Below are positions 52,467 to 62,033 of a DNA stretch of 64,000 nt, piece by piece. The notes beneath the pieces were generated by a model. It was not told the origin of the DNA. It saw nothing but the letters and a program-made list of their open reading frames with translations, and did not search any database. Both the position numbers and the translations under genes were made by a program. Source of the stretch: Flavobacterium sp. ALJ2 (GTDB lineage Bacteria; Bacteroidota; Bacteroidia; Flavobacteriales; Flavobacteriaceae); the NCBI RefSeq assembly GCF_015594725.1, contig NZ_JADNRC010000003.1, positions 62,001-126,000 of the forward strand. Reading direction: 5' to 3'. Within the stretch, counting starts at the first letter, position 1; every line of letters begins with the position of its first letter.

Positions 52467-55454
52467 ATGAAAAAAGCCTTACTCCTACTCTTTTTGAGCA
52501 TTTTTTTAACAAAAACACACGCTCAGGATTATTTTCCCAATAATGAAAGTATACACAGTAAAAATAACAATTATATCGTTTTTACTAATGCAACTATTTA
52601 TATAACTCCAACACAAAAAATAGAAAAAGGCACTTTACTTATTCAAGATGGAAAAGTAGTTGCTGCAGGAAACAATATCGCTATTCCCAAAAATAGTGTC
52701 ACAATTAACCTAGAAGGAAAAACGATTTACCCTTCATTTATAGACATTTACACCTCATTTGGAGTAGAAAAACCAAAAGGGTATTCTGGGGGACGAAACC
52801 CTTTATACGATACTAAAAGAGCTGGATATTATTGGAATGAAAGTATTCGTTCTGAAGTAAACGCCTACGAAAGCTTTAAATACGACCAACCTAAAGCCGA
52901 AGAATTATTAAAAGCAGGTTTTGGAGTAGTTGGAACTCATATCCCTGACGGAGTTGCTCGTGGAACTGGTGTATTAGTGGCATTAAATAATAGTGAAAAT
53001 AGCACCCGAATACTGTCCAATAAAGCAACAAACCATTTTGGTTTTACACGAAGTGTAGCCACTAACCAAGCATATCCAAGTTCTTTAATGGGAATGATGG
53101 CATTGCTCCGTCAAATGTATTTGGATTTAGATTGGTACAAAAAAGGAAATTCAACTACCGAAGACCTATCATTAGAAGCCTTAGCCAATAATGATAAATT
53201 GACACAAATATTTACTACCGAAGATAAACTAAACAGCTTAAGAGCTGCCAAAATAGCCAAAGAATTTGGATTAAATTATGTCTTAAAAGGATCAGGAAAT
53301 GAGTTTGAAAGAATTGAAGAAATCAAAAAAACAAATTCACAATTTATTATTCCAATAAATTTCCCAGAAGCATATGATGTTTCCAATCCATATCAATCCA
53401 ACCAATTAGAATTAGCCGACCTTCGTTTTTGGAATCAAGCTCCAACTAACTTAAAAGTTCTTTCAGACAATGGGATTGTTTTTTCTTTGACAACAGACAA
53501 ATTAAAAAAAACAGAAGATTTTAGAACCAATTTGATAAAAGCTATTAAATATGGTTTTGACAAAACAAAAGCACTTGAAGCCTTAACAACTGTACCTGCT
53601 GCTATATTAGGAAAAAGCAATGAAATAGGAAGTTTAAAAAATGGTAGTTATGCAAACTTCGTAATTACTTCAGGAGAAATATTTGATGAGAAAACCGTTT
53701 TATATGAAAACTGGGTTCAAGGAACTAAATATGTTGTTACTGATGTTAATACTAAAGACATCCGTGGCAATTATGATTTAACAATCGATGCTACTACTTA
53801 CAAATGGAAAATTGATGGCACAATTACTGCTCCAAAATCGGAAGTTACAACAGCTGACGCTAAAAAAGCAACGACTACATTTTCTGTTTCAAACAATTGG
53901 GTTTCATTACTAATTAAATCCAAAGATTCTACTAAAGCCGAATATACTCGCTTAACAGGACTTATAGAAAATATACAAAAACTTTCTGGAAAAGCAGTTT
54001 TACCTAATGGAAATGAAACTCAATGGACTGCAATAAAAACAGCTCCTTTTGTAATGGAAAAAGACTCTGCTAACACAGAAAAATTAAACCCTATAATGCC
54101 AGTTACTTTTCCAAACGTAGCTTTTGGTAACTCAAAAAAATTAATAGCACAAACTATATTATTTAAAAATGCCACTGTTTGGACTAATGAAAAAGAAGGA
54201 ATTCTTGAAGAAACTGATGTCTTAATTAAAAATGGAAAAATAGCAGCTGTAGGGAAAAATTTATCCGATGCATCAGCAACAGTTATTGATGCAAAAGGAA
54301 AACACCTTACGAGTGGTATTATTGATGAGCACTCACACATTGCAATATCAAATGGGGTAAATGAAATGGGACACAACTCAACAGCAGAGGTAACTATTGA
54401 AGATGTCGTAAACTCAGAAGACATTAATATTTATAGAGATTTGGCTGGTGGAGTTACAATTTCTCAATTACTACATGGATCTGCCAACCCAATTGGTGGC
54501 CGTTCAGCAATTGTAAAATGGAAATGGGGACAACCTGCAGAAGAAATGCTATACAAAAACCAGCCTAAATTTATCAAATTTGCATTGGGTGAAAACGTAA
54601 AACAATCTAATTGGGGAATCACAAATCCTACACGTTTCCCTCAAACAAGAATGGGAGTTGAACAAGTTTTTACTGATTATTTTCAACGCGCAAAAGAGTA
54701 TGATGCTACTTGGAAAAAATACAATTCGGGTTCTAAAAAAGGAAAAGCACCTAGAGTAGATTTAGAATTACAAACTATTGCCGAAATTATAAACAAAGAG
54801 CGCTTTATTACTTGTCACTCTTATATAGAATCGGAGATTTTAATGTTAATGAATGTTACTGAAAAATTCAATTTTAAAGTAAACACTTTTACCCATATTC
54901 TAGAAGGATATAAAGTAGCCGATAAAATGAAAGAACACGGAGTTGGAGCTTCCACTTTTTCTGATTGGTGGGCATATAAATTTGAAGTGAATGATGCTAT
55001 CCCTTTTAATGGACCAATTATGCATAATGAAGGAATTGTAGTTGCCTATAACTCTGATGATGCCGAAATGTCCAGAAGATTAAATCAAGAAGCAGCCAAA
55101 GCAGTAAAATACGGTACTATATCTGAAGAAGAAGCTTGGAAATTTGTCACTCTGAATCCTGCAAAATTATTACATATTGATGATAAAGTAGGTAGTTTAA
55201 AAATAGGAAAAGATGCAGATGTTGTGTTATGGAATACTAATCCATTATCTATTTATGCTAAAGCCGAAAAAACAATTATTGAAGGTGTTGTATATTATGA
55301 TGTTCTAAAAGAAACAGAACAAGAGCTTGCTATAACCAAAGAAAGAAGTGAGCTAATAGGTCAATTGCTACAAGAAAAAAATAAAGGAGCAGCTACTCAG
55401 CAACCAAAAAAGAAAGAGAAAAAAGAATATCACTGTGATACTTTAGAACAATAA
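52467..55454 (+). CDS. Secreted two-domain amidohydrolase-superfamily protein
   Basis: Protein of 995 residues with a signal peptide (KKALLLLFLSIFLTKTHAQ). It contains two amidohydrolase-like halves. The first (about 40-440) has VFTNATIYITPTQKIEKGTLLIQDGKVVAAG and GKTIYPSFIDIYTSFG, where the metal-binding HxH is missing. The second (about 565-960) has NATVWTNEKEGILEETDVLIKNGKI, then IDEHSHIAIS with HxH, TCHSYIESE, FTHILEGY and AYNSDDAEM, giving a full set of ligands as in imidazolonepropionase-like enzymes. A Lys-rich tail follows. Only the second half can be catalytic. It is 35 bases upstream of a related gene, so they form an operon. The substrate is unknown. Confidence 0.85.
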   Translation: MKKALLLLFLSIFLTKTHAQDYFPNNESIHSKNNNYIVFTNATIYITPTQKIEKGTLLIQDGKVVAAGNNIAIPKNSVTINLEGKTIYPSFIDIYTSFGVEKPKGYSGGRNPLYDTKRAGYYWNESIRSEVNAYESFKYDQPKAEELLKAGFGVVGTHIPDGVARGTGVLVALNNSENSTRILSNKATNHFGFTRSVATNQAYPSSLMGMMALLRQMYLDLDWYKKGNSTTEDLSLEALANNDKLTQIFTTEDKLNSLRAAKIAKEFGLNYVLKGSGNEFERIEEIKKTNSQFIIPINFPEAYDVSNPYQSNQLELADLRFWNQAPTNLKVLSDNGIVFSLTTDKLKKTEDFRTNLIKAIKYGFDKTKALEALTTVPAAILGKSNEIGSLKNGSYANFVITSGEIFDEKTVLYENWVQGTKYVVTDVNTKDIRGNYDLTIDATTYKWKIDGTITAPKSEVTTADAKKATTTFSVSNNWVSLLIKSKDSTKAEYTRLTGLIENIQKLSGKAVLPNGNETQWTAIKTAPFVMEKDSANTEKLNPIMPVTFPNVAFGNSKKLIAQTILFKNATVWTNEKEGILEETDVLIKNGKIAAVGKNLSDASATVIDAKGKHLTSGIIDEHSHIAISNGVNEMGHNSTAEVTIEDVVNSEDINIYRDLAGGVTISQLLHGSANPIGGRSAIVKWKWGQPAEEMLYKNQPKFIKFALGENVKQSNWGITNPTRFPQTRMGVEQVFTDYFQRAKEYDATWKKYNSGSKKGKAPRVDLELQTIAEIINKERFITCHSYIESEILMLMNVTEKFNFKVNTFTHILEGYKVADKMKEHGVGASTFSDWWAYKFEVNDAIPFNGPIMHNEGIVVAYNSDDAEMSRRLNQEAAKAVKYGTISEEEAWKFVTLNPAKLLHIDDKVGSLKIGKDADVVLWNTNPLSIYAKAEKTIIEGVVYYDVLKETEQELAITKERSELIGQLLQEKNKGAATQQPKKKEKKEYHCDTLEQ

Positions 55455-55489
55455 AAACGAAAGATTCACAAATAGAAAAACAGAGAACT

Positions 55490-56797
55490 ATGACAACTAA
55501 AAACATATATATATTACTATTGGCATTTTGCATGCCAATATATATAAAAGCACAGCAAACACCAGCTCCAAAACAAACAAAATCAGTTTTAATACTAAAT
55601 GCTACTGCACATTTAGGCAATGGAACTGTGATAGAAAATAGTGCTATCGGGTTTAAAGATGGAAAAATAACATTGGTAGCTGATGCCAGAACAATCAGAC
55701 TAGCTACTGGTGCATATGATACTACGATTGAAGCTAGTGGAAAACACATATACCCCGGTTTTATTGCTCCAAATTCTACCTTAGGACTTGTAGAAATAGA
55801 TGCTGTAAAATCATCTAATGACGATGAGGAAATTGGAAGCTTTAATCCTAATGTAAGAAGTATTATTGCTTATAATTCTGAATCTAAGGTAATAGAAACT
55901 GTTCGTCCGAACGGAATTTTAATAGCACAAATTACCCCTCGTGGCGGAAGAATTTCTGGAACTTCATCTATAGTACAATTAGATGCATGGAGTTGGCAAG
56001 ATGCTATACTAAAAGAAAATGACGGAATTCATCTTAATTTCCCTCCTAGCTTTAAAAAAAGTGGCTCTTGGTTTGAACCAGGCCCTATCGAAGCCAACAA
56101 AGATTACGTACCTCAAATTGAAGAAATCAATGCTTTTTTAATTAATTCTAAAGCCTATTTCGGAGAGGCTCCAAAAGAAAGAAACTTAATTTTTGAATCA
56201 ACGAAAGGTCTCTTTGATGGAACTCAAACTTTATTCATTCATGCTAATGGAGAAAAACAAATCATTGATGCTATAAAATTAACTCAGGATAATGGAATCA
56301 AAAAAGTAGTTATTGTAGGTGGTTTTGAAGCCTATAAATCTGCTGATTTATTACAAAAAAATAATATTGGAGTCTTGCTAAAACGTGTTCATGATATGCC
56401 CCAAAGTGACGACCAAGACGTTAATTTACCTTATAAAATGGCAAAAATATTAACCGATAAAGGCATTTTAGTTGGTTTAGAAAACAGCGGTGACAACGAA
56501 CGAATGAATACTCGAAACTTAGCATTCTTGGCTGGTACATGTGCAGCTTATGGTTTAGACAAAGAACAAGCATTACAATTAATAACATCTAATACAGCTA
56601 AACTATTAAATATAGATCAGCTTTGTGGAACATTAGAAACTGGAAAAGATGCTACTTTATTCATATCTGAAGGAGACGCACTCGATATGAGAACCAACAA
56701 ACTTACCACTGCTTTTATACAAGGTAGAATGATTAGTTTGGAAACGCATCAAACTAAATTAAATAAAAAATACAAAGAGAAATACAATCAGAAATAA
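55490..56797 (+). CDS. Secreted amidohydrolase-superfamily protein, metal site degenerate
   Basis: Protein of 435 residues with a signal peptide ending near IKAQ (18-21). Amidohydrolase-like composition: ILNATAHLGNGTVIENSAIGFKDGKITLV, then GKHIYPGFIAPNSTLGLVEI, where the HxH metal motif is replaced by APNS, and a C-terminal LNIDQLCGTLETGKDATLFISEGD typical of the family. It resembles the first half of the upstream 995-residue protein. It is probably a non-catalytic or differently active partner. It ends at a strong terminator, closing the operon. Confidence 0.82.
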   Translation: MTTKNIYILLLAFCMPIYIKAQQTPAPKQTKSVLILNATAHLGNGTVIENSAIGFKDGKITLVADARTIRLATGAYDTTIEASGKHIYPGFIAPNSTLGLVEIDAVKSSNDDEEIGSFNPNVRSIIAYNSESKVIETVRPNGILIAQITPRGGRISGTSSIVQLDAWSWQDAILKENDGIHLNFPPSFKKSGSWFEPGPIEANKDYVPQIEEINAFLINSKAYFGEAPKERNLIFESTKGLFDGTQTLFIHANGEKQIIDAIKLTQDNGIKKVVIVGGFEAYKSADLLQKNNIGVLLKRVHDMPQSDDQDVNLPYKMAKILTDKGILVGLENSGDNERMNTRNLAFLAGTCAAYGLDKEQALQLITSNTAKLLNIDQLCGTLETGKDATLFISEGDALDMRTNKLTTAFIQGRMISLETHQTKLNKKYKEKYNQK

Positions 56798-57134
56798 ACG
56801 ATAGTAATTTAAATTAGTAATAAAAAGGACTAAAATGAATAATTCATTTTAGTCCTTTTTATTTAAACACATTTTATAAAATACTCCGACTTTAATTAAT
56901 TACTTATCACGTTGTAAAATAAAACTGATAATTTTTATTAAAAGGAAAACAACAAACTCTAAATAAATAAAACTCACCATTTACAAAACTTAATTTTAGA
57001 ATATTTTTTAATAACTACTATTAAAAATTAGGGGGTAAAAATGAAAATTTAATAAAAATAAAACAGTTAACACTGTTTTTTACAGGGGTGTAAAATCATT
57101 TTATACTTTTATTGAAATTTAAAACTAACCAACT
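56798..57134 (+). promoter_or_regulatory. Region upstream of amt with terminator and leader hairpin
   Basis: The amidohydrolase terminator at 56822-56860 has arms of 18-19 bp. Further on, AAACAGT/ACTGTTT (57061-57078), followed by T residues, forms a small hairpin about 55 bases before amt. The rest is AT-rich with no gene seen. Confidence 0.5.
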
Positions 57135-58451
57135 ATGCGAAAAATTATTTTAACTGTGATTCTTATCACAATTTTGGTATTAACCTTTCTCTCTAATTTT
57201 ATTTTGTCTGATAACCCTATTCCTGCCGAAGCAGTGAAGTTTGATACTGGCGATACTGCTTGGATGATTGTTGCTACAGCATTCGTTTTACTAATGACCC
57301 CTGGATTAGGTTTCTTTTACGGAGGCATGGTAGGCAAGAAAAACGTAATTAGTACCATGCTTCAAAGTTTTATGGCAATGGTAATTGTAACACTATTATG
57401 GGTTGTTGTTGCCTTTGGATTAGCCTTTGGACCATCAATAGGTGGAATTATAGGAAACCCAACTTCTAATTTATTTTTTCAAGGTGTAGGCACCAATACT
57501 GCATGGAGTCTTGCTCCTACTATTCCGTTTATGTTATTCGCTTTATTTCAGGCTAAATTTGCCATTATAACCCCAGCTTTAATAACAGGTGCATTTGCAG
57601 AACGCGTTCGTTTTTGGGCTTATTTATTATTCATGGTTTTATTCATTTTATTTATATACTCTCCTTTGGCACACATGACATGGCATCCAGAAGGCATTTT
57701 CTTTAAAATGGGTGTACTAGATTTTGCAGGAGGAACAGTTGTACACATGAGTGCAGGTTGGGCTGCATTATCAGGAGCCATATTTTTAGGAAAAAGAAAA
57801 GTTCAAAAAGTAAATCCTGCTCGTATCACTTATGTATTACTAGGAACAGCATTATTGTGGTTTGGTTGGTTTGGATTTAATGCCGGTTCAGCTTTAGGAG
57901 CTAATGGTTTAGCCGTTCAAGCCTTAGGAACAACTACCGTTGCAGCCGCTGCCGCAGCAATGGCTTGGGTATTTCTTGATAAAATTTTGGGACATAAATT
58001 ATCTGCACTCGGAGCTTGTATTGGAGCAGTTGTAGGTCTAGTTGCTATTACTCCGGCAGCAGGCTTCGTAAGCATTCCTCACGCAATCTTTATAGGAGTA
58101 TTTGCTGCTATTGTAAGCAACATCGTAGTGAGTAAATTTCCTAAAGGAAAAATCGATGATGCACTAGATGTTTTTGCTTGTCACGGTGTTGGCGGTATGG
58201 TAGGGATGTTATTAACTGGTGTTTTCGCATCCAAAGCTATCAACCCAGCAGTTGGAGATAATCAAGGGCTTATTTTCGGAAGTTCAACATTATTTACAAA
58301 CCAATTAATAGCAATGATAATCGTATCTGTTTTTGCTTTTATAGGCTCTTATATTCTTTTCTTTATTGTAAACAAAATTACACCACTAAGAGTTACAGAA
58401 GAAAAAGAAGAACTAGGTTTGGATATTTCTCAACACGGAGAATTTTTGTAA
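57135..58451 (+). CDS. amt: Ammonium transporter
   Basis: Inner-membrane channel of 438 residues with 11-12 helices, taking up ammonium or ammonia. Family motifs are DTAWMIVATAFVLLMTPGLGFFYGGMV, AFAERVRFWAYLLF, the pore-histidine region DFAGGTVVHMSAGWAALSGA, WFGFNAGSA, and DVFACHGVGGMVGMLLTGVFA with the second pore histidine. The N-terminal hydrophobic segment is a cleavable or extra helix. No glnB/glnK PII gene follows within the window. It is a single gene. Confidence 0.93.
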   Translation: MRKIILTVILITILVLTFLSNFILSDNPIPAEAVKFDTGDTAWMIVATAFVLLMTPGLGFFYGGMVGKKNVISTMLQSFMAMVIVTLLWVVVAFGLAFGPSIGGIIGNPTSNLFFQGVGTNTAWSLAPTIPFMLFALFQAKFAIITPALITGAFAERVRFWAYLLFMVLFILFIYSPLAHMTWHPEGIFFKMGVLDFAGGTVVHMSAGWAALSGAIFLGKRKVQKVNPARITYVLLGTALLWFGWFGFNAGSALGANGLAVQALGTTTVAAAAAAMAWVFLDKILGHKLSALGACIGAVVGLVAITPAAGFVSIPHAIFIGVFAAIVSNIVVSKFPKGKIDDALDVFACHGVGGMVGMLLTGVFASKAINPAVGDNQGLIFGSSTLFTNQLIAMIIVSVFAFIGSYILFFIVNKITPLRVTEEKEELGLDISQHGEFL

Positions 58452-58508
58452 AAAAAAGAGCCTTAAAAACTATTTTGAAGCACCTTTATATACCGAATAA
58501 CAGAAAAC

Positions 58509-58544
58509 AAAAAGACCAATCTCATTATTTAGATTGGTCTTTTT
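58509..58544. terminator. Bidirectional terminator
   Basis: AAAAAGACCAATCT and AGATTGGTCTTTTT pair around an 8-base loop between amt and the convergent dsbD. Confidence 0.8.
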
Positions 58545-58546
58545 TA

Positions 58547-60652
58547 TTATTTAAACTTTGAAATTCCTTCCTTTAACCATTTCAAATATTCATCAGCTCC
58601 AACGTAACTAATTGTAGGCTTTGAACTATTTAGATTCTTACCTTCTAAGTCAGTTATGATATACAAAGGCTGCGTATTGGTTTTATATTTAGAGATCATA
58701 AAATCTGTCCATTTATCACCTACGGTAATAATTTTATCTCCCGTAGCGGTTACATATTGCTTATCTACAGGCAATTTGCGTTTATCATCAACATATAAAG
58801 AAATAAGTACAACATCATTTTTTAAGATCGGTAAGATTCTTTCGTCTGACCAAACATTATTTTCCATTTTTCTACAATTTACACAAGCATAACCTGTAAA
58901 ATCTAGCATAATCGGTTTATTGATTGATTTAGCAAAAGCTACTCCATCTTCAAAATCATGAAAAACCATAATTCCGTGCGGTCCTAATTCTGCTCCATCA
59001 GGCAATCCTTTATCTGAACCAAGACCTGAATTACTTGACCCTCCTACTCCAAACGGACTTTCGCTATATTGTGGTGGCGGTGGGAAAGCACTAATTAATT
59101 TTAATGGCGCTCCCCAAAGTCCTGGAATTAAATACACGGTAAACACAAGCGTAAGTAAACCTAAATACAAACGTCCGACAGAAATATGCTGTAAAGGACT
59201 ATCGTGTGGCAATGTAATTTTACCGAATAAGTATAATGTTAAAGCTCCAAAAATGGCAATCCAAATTGCTATAAAAACTTCTCTTTCTAATAAATGTAAT
59301 TGTAAAACCAAATCGGCATTAGATAAAAATTTGAATGCCAAAGCCAATTCTAGGAATCCTAAAACTACTTTTACTGTATTTAACCATCCACCAGATTTTG
59401 GTAATGAGTTTAACCAACCCGGGAACATTGCAAACAACATAAATGGCAAGGCTAAAGCCAATGAAAAACCAAACATTCCAACGATTGGTCCAATAATACC
59501 ATTTGTAGCTGCTTCAAACAAAAGTGTCCCTACTATTGGTCCTGTACATGAAAATGATACAATAGCCAAAGCTAAAGCCATGAATAAAATCCCAATAACC
59601 CCACCTCTATCTGCTTGTTTATCAACTTTATTTGCCCATGAATTAGGCAACATAATTTCGAAAGCCCCTAAAAATGACGATGCAAAAATAATTAATATAA
59701 CAAAAAATATTAAATTAAACCAAACATCTGTAGATAGTGCATTCAAAGCATCAGCACCAAAAATCCATGATACTAAGAAACCAAGTAAAACGTAAATTAC
59801 TATAATTGAGATACCATAAATAATCGCATTTCTTATTCCTGCAGCCTTAGTTTTACTTTGTTTTGTAAAAAAGCTAACCGTCATAGGAATCATAGGAAAC
59901 ACACATGGAGTAAGCAATGCTGCAAAACCTGATAAAAATGCAATAAAGAATATAGACCATAAACTTCTTTGCGAAGTAGATTCTGGAATGTCTTCATCAG
60001 CAGTAGCTAAATTAGAATCTGTTTTTATTGCTTGAACTATTTCTGAGGTAGGTACTTTACTAGTAGTATCTGCTGCCAGAGCATCTACAGGATTTGCTAC
60101 AGTCATATCTGGTTTTACAATAACAACTGCTGCAGCATCGGCATTCATTTTAAAATTAGCTGGAATAGCAATAGAAAATTTCTTGTTTAAATTGATACAT
60201 ACCTCTTTACAAATCTGAAAATCAAATTCGACTTCAATTGTTTTTACACTAGCATTTGTAATAGTAATCTCTTGCTCGATATGTGCTTTTCCTTCAAAGA
60301 AAGTTTCATTAACACCAAATATATCATTAAATGCCGTTCTGGTTTTCCCTTCTTTGGCTTTACCAACCAAATTATAATTCCCTTTTTGATTTTTAAAAGA
60401 AAGCTCTAACGGTAGCGGTCCACCATCTGGGGTAAATTGAGAATATATATGCCAATCTTTCTCAATAACTCCATCAAAAATTAATACAAAATTGTTTCCC
60501 GATTTCTTTTCGATTTTAGAAGTCCATTTTACTGGTTCTAATATTTGTGCATTTCCTTTTATAAAAGCAAAAAAGAAAAGCAACAAAAACACAATCGAAT
60601 TATTCCAGATTTTTTTTGAGAGTAAAGCTTGACGGTAATAGTTTGATTTCAT
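58547..60652 (-). CDS. dsbD: Thiol:disulfide interchange protein DsbD
   Basis: Protein of 701 residues that carries electrons from cytoplasmic thioredoxin to the periplasm. An N-terminal signal peptide precedes the periplasmic DsbD-alpha-like domain (to about 165). The membrane domain of eight helices has its cysteines in LTPCVFPMIPMT and SCTGPIVGTLLFEA. The C-terminal thioredoxin domain has YACVNCRKMENNVW (CxxC). It supports protein disulfide reduction and cytochrome c maturation. The start codon overlaps the tilS stop by one base, so it is translationally coupled to tilS. Confidence 0.9.
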   Translation of the reverse strand: MKSNYYRQALLSKKIWNNSIVFLLLFFFAFIKGNAQILEPVKWTSKIEKKSGNNFVLIFDGVIEKDWHIYSQFTPDGGPLPLELSFKNQKGNYNLVGKAKEGKTRTAFNDIFGVNETFFEGKAHIEQEITITNASVKTIEVEFDFQICKEVCINLNKKFSIAIPANFKMNADAAAVVIVKPDMTVANPVDALAADTTSKVPTSEIVQAIKTDSNLATADEDIPESTSQRSLWSIFFIAFLSGFAALLTPCVFPMIPMTVSFFTKQSKTKAAGIRNAIIYGISIIVIYVLLGFLVSWIFGADALNALSTDVWFNLIFFVILIIFASSFLGAFEIMLPNSWANKVDKQADRGGVIGILFMALALAIVSFSCTGPIVGTLLFEAATNGIIGPIVGMFGFSLALALPFMLFAMFPGWLNSLPKSGGWLNTVKVVLGFLELALAFKFLSNADLVLQLHLLEREVFIAIWIAIFGALTLYLFGKITLPHDSPLQHISVGRLYLGLLTLVFTVYLIPGLWGAPLKLISAFPPPPQYSESPFGVGGSSNSGLGSDKGLPDGAELGPHGIMVFHDFEDGVAFAKSINKPIMLDFTGYACVNCRKMENNVWSDERILPILKNDVVLISLYVDDKRKLPVDKQYVTATGDKIITVGDKWTDFMISKYKTNTQPLYIITDLEGKNLNSSKPTISYVGADEYLKWLKEGISKFK

Positions 60653-61959
60653 TATTGTAATTCTATTTTAAGTATCTTATTTGTAGTATTTTCTATTTTA
60701 AAACGCTCATCTTGTCTGATCCCTACAACCCATACAATTTGATTATTCGAACACAAAATCCAAGTGTTTTCTTTTTCAATCAAGGATAATTTTTCATCTT
60801 TAAAAAGTTTACTTACTTTTTTAGATTTCCCATTCATTCCAAACGGATGAAAAACATCACCTTCATTCCATTTACGTAAAACTAAAGGAAACTGAATTTT
60901 TTCGACGTCCACAAATATAGCTTTATTTGAATCTATTGTTATGTGACCTACGTTACAGAGTTTCAATTTTAAGGGAAAATTAACTTCTTTGTCATTAATT
61001 TCTATATAAAACTCTTCTTCCTTTATTTCGGGAATTGGACTTAAAATTAATATTTTTCTATCTTTTATCAATCGAAATCCTGGTGAAAAAACCTGTTTAC
61101 CCGACTGGCTATCAACCAACTCATAAATATCATCCCAGGCCGAAAATTCATACTCCTTAAGCCATTGATATAAATATGATTTATAATTTGCTAAGCGTTT
61201 TAATTGCTCTAAATCGAAATGAATCTCATCATTAATTTCTTTTGCAACTTGTTGATATACCATAATCGAAGCATCTTCGACCATAATTTGTGCTTCTTGT
61301 AAAAATTCCTGAGTCTTCTGAAAAGCTGTCAAAAAATTAGGATTTAGCTCCTTTAAAATTGGAACTAAATCATGACGAATTTTATTTCTTAAATATTTAT
61401 TCGAAGCATTACTACTATCTTCACGCCATTCAATAGCATTATCCTCAGCGTATTGCTTTATTTCTTCTCTCGAAAATGGCAATAGAGGACGAATAAGTTT
61501 GTCGTTTTGCTCTGGAATTCCAATCAAACCATCTAAGCCTGTTCCTCGACTTAAATTAATTATAAATGTTTCCAGATTATCATCAGCATGATGTGCTGTT
61601 AAAATATAATCATAACCTTCGGTTTCTAAAAGTTCATAAAACCAATTGTATCGCAATTCTCGCGCTGCAACCTGAGTCGAAAGTTTGTAATCTTTAGCAA
61701 AAGCTTCAGTATCAAACTGTGTAATAAAAAATTGAGATTTTAAATCAGCTGCGGCAGTACTAACAAATTCCTGATCTCCAAAACTTTCTAAACCTCGCAA
61801 CTGAAAATTACAATGCGCAATTGCAAAATCATAATCTAGCTGAGCAAATAAATGAACCATAACCATACTATCCAAACCTCCGCTTGTAGCTAGTAATAAT
61901 CTCTTTTTTTTTAGAAAAGGAAATATTTGTGCAATATGATTTTTAAATTTTTGGAGCAT
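60652..61959 (-). CDS. tilS: tRNA(Ile)-lysidine synthase
   Basis: Protein of 435 residues that attaches lysine to C34 of the isoleucine CAU tRNA with ATP, converting it to AUA decoding; essential in most bacteria. The PP-loop SGGLDSMVMVH is at about 26-36; HCNFQLRG, TAHHADDNLETFIINL and RPLLPFSREEI follow, then the C-terminal substrate-binding part with VLRKWNEGDVFHPFGMNGKSKKVSKLFKDEKL. It ends overlapping dsbD and lies 74 bases downstream of pabB. Confidence 0.92.
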   Translation of the reverse strand: MLQKFKNHIAQIFPFLKKKRLLLATSGGLDSMVMVHLFAQLDYDFAIAHCNFQLRGLESFGDQEFVSTAAADLKSQFFITQFDTEAFAKDYKLSTQVAARELRYNWFYELLETEGYDYILTAHHADDNLETFIINLSRGTGLDGLIGIPEQNDKLIRPLLPFSREEIKQYAEDNAIEWREDSSNASNKYLRNKIRHDLVPILKELNPNFLTAFQKTQEFLQEAQIMVEDASIMVYQQVAKEINDEIHFDLEQLKRLANYKSYLYQWLKEYEFSAWDDIYELVDSQSGKQVFSPGFRLIKDRKILILSPIPEIKEEEFYIEINDKEVNFPLKLKLCNVGHITIDSNKAIFVDVEKIQFPLVLRKWNEGDVFHPFGMNGKSKKVSKLFKDEKLSLIEKENTWILCSNNQIVWVVGIRQDERFKIENTTNKILKIELQ

Positions 61960-62033
61960 ATTTTAATTTACATCTTTTATTATGATTTGGTTTCGCAAAT
62001 CAACTTGTTAAAAGTACAAAAATAGATTAGTTA

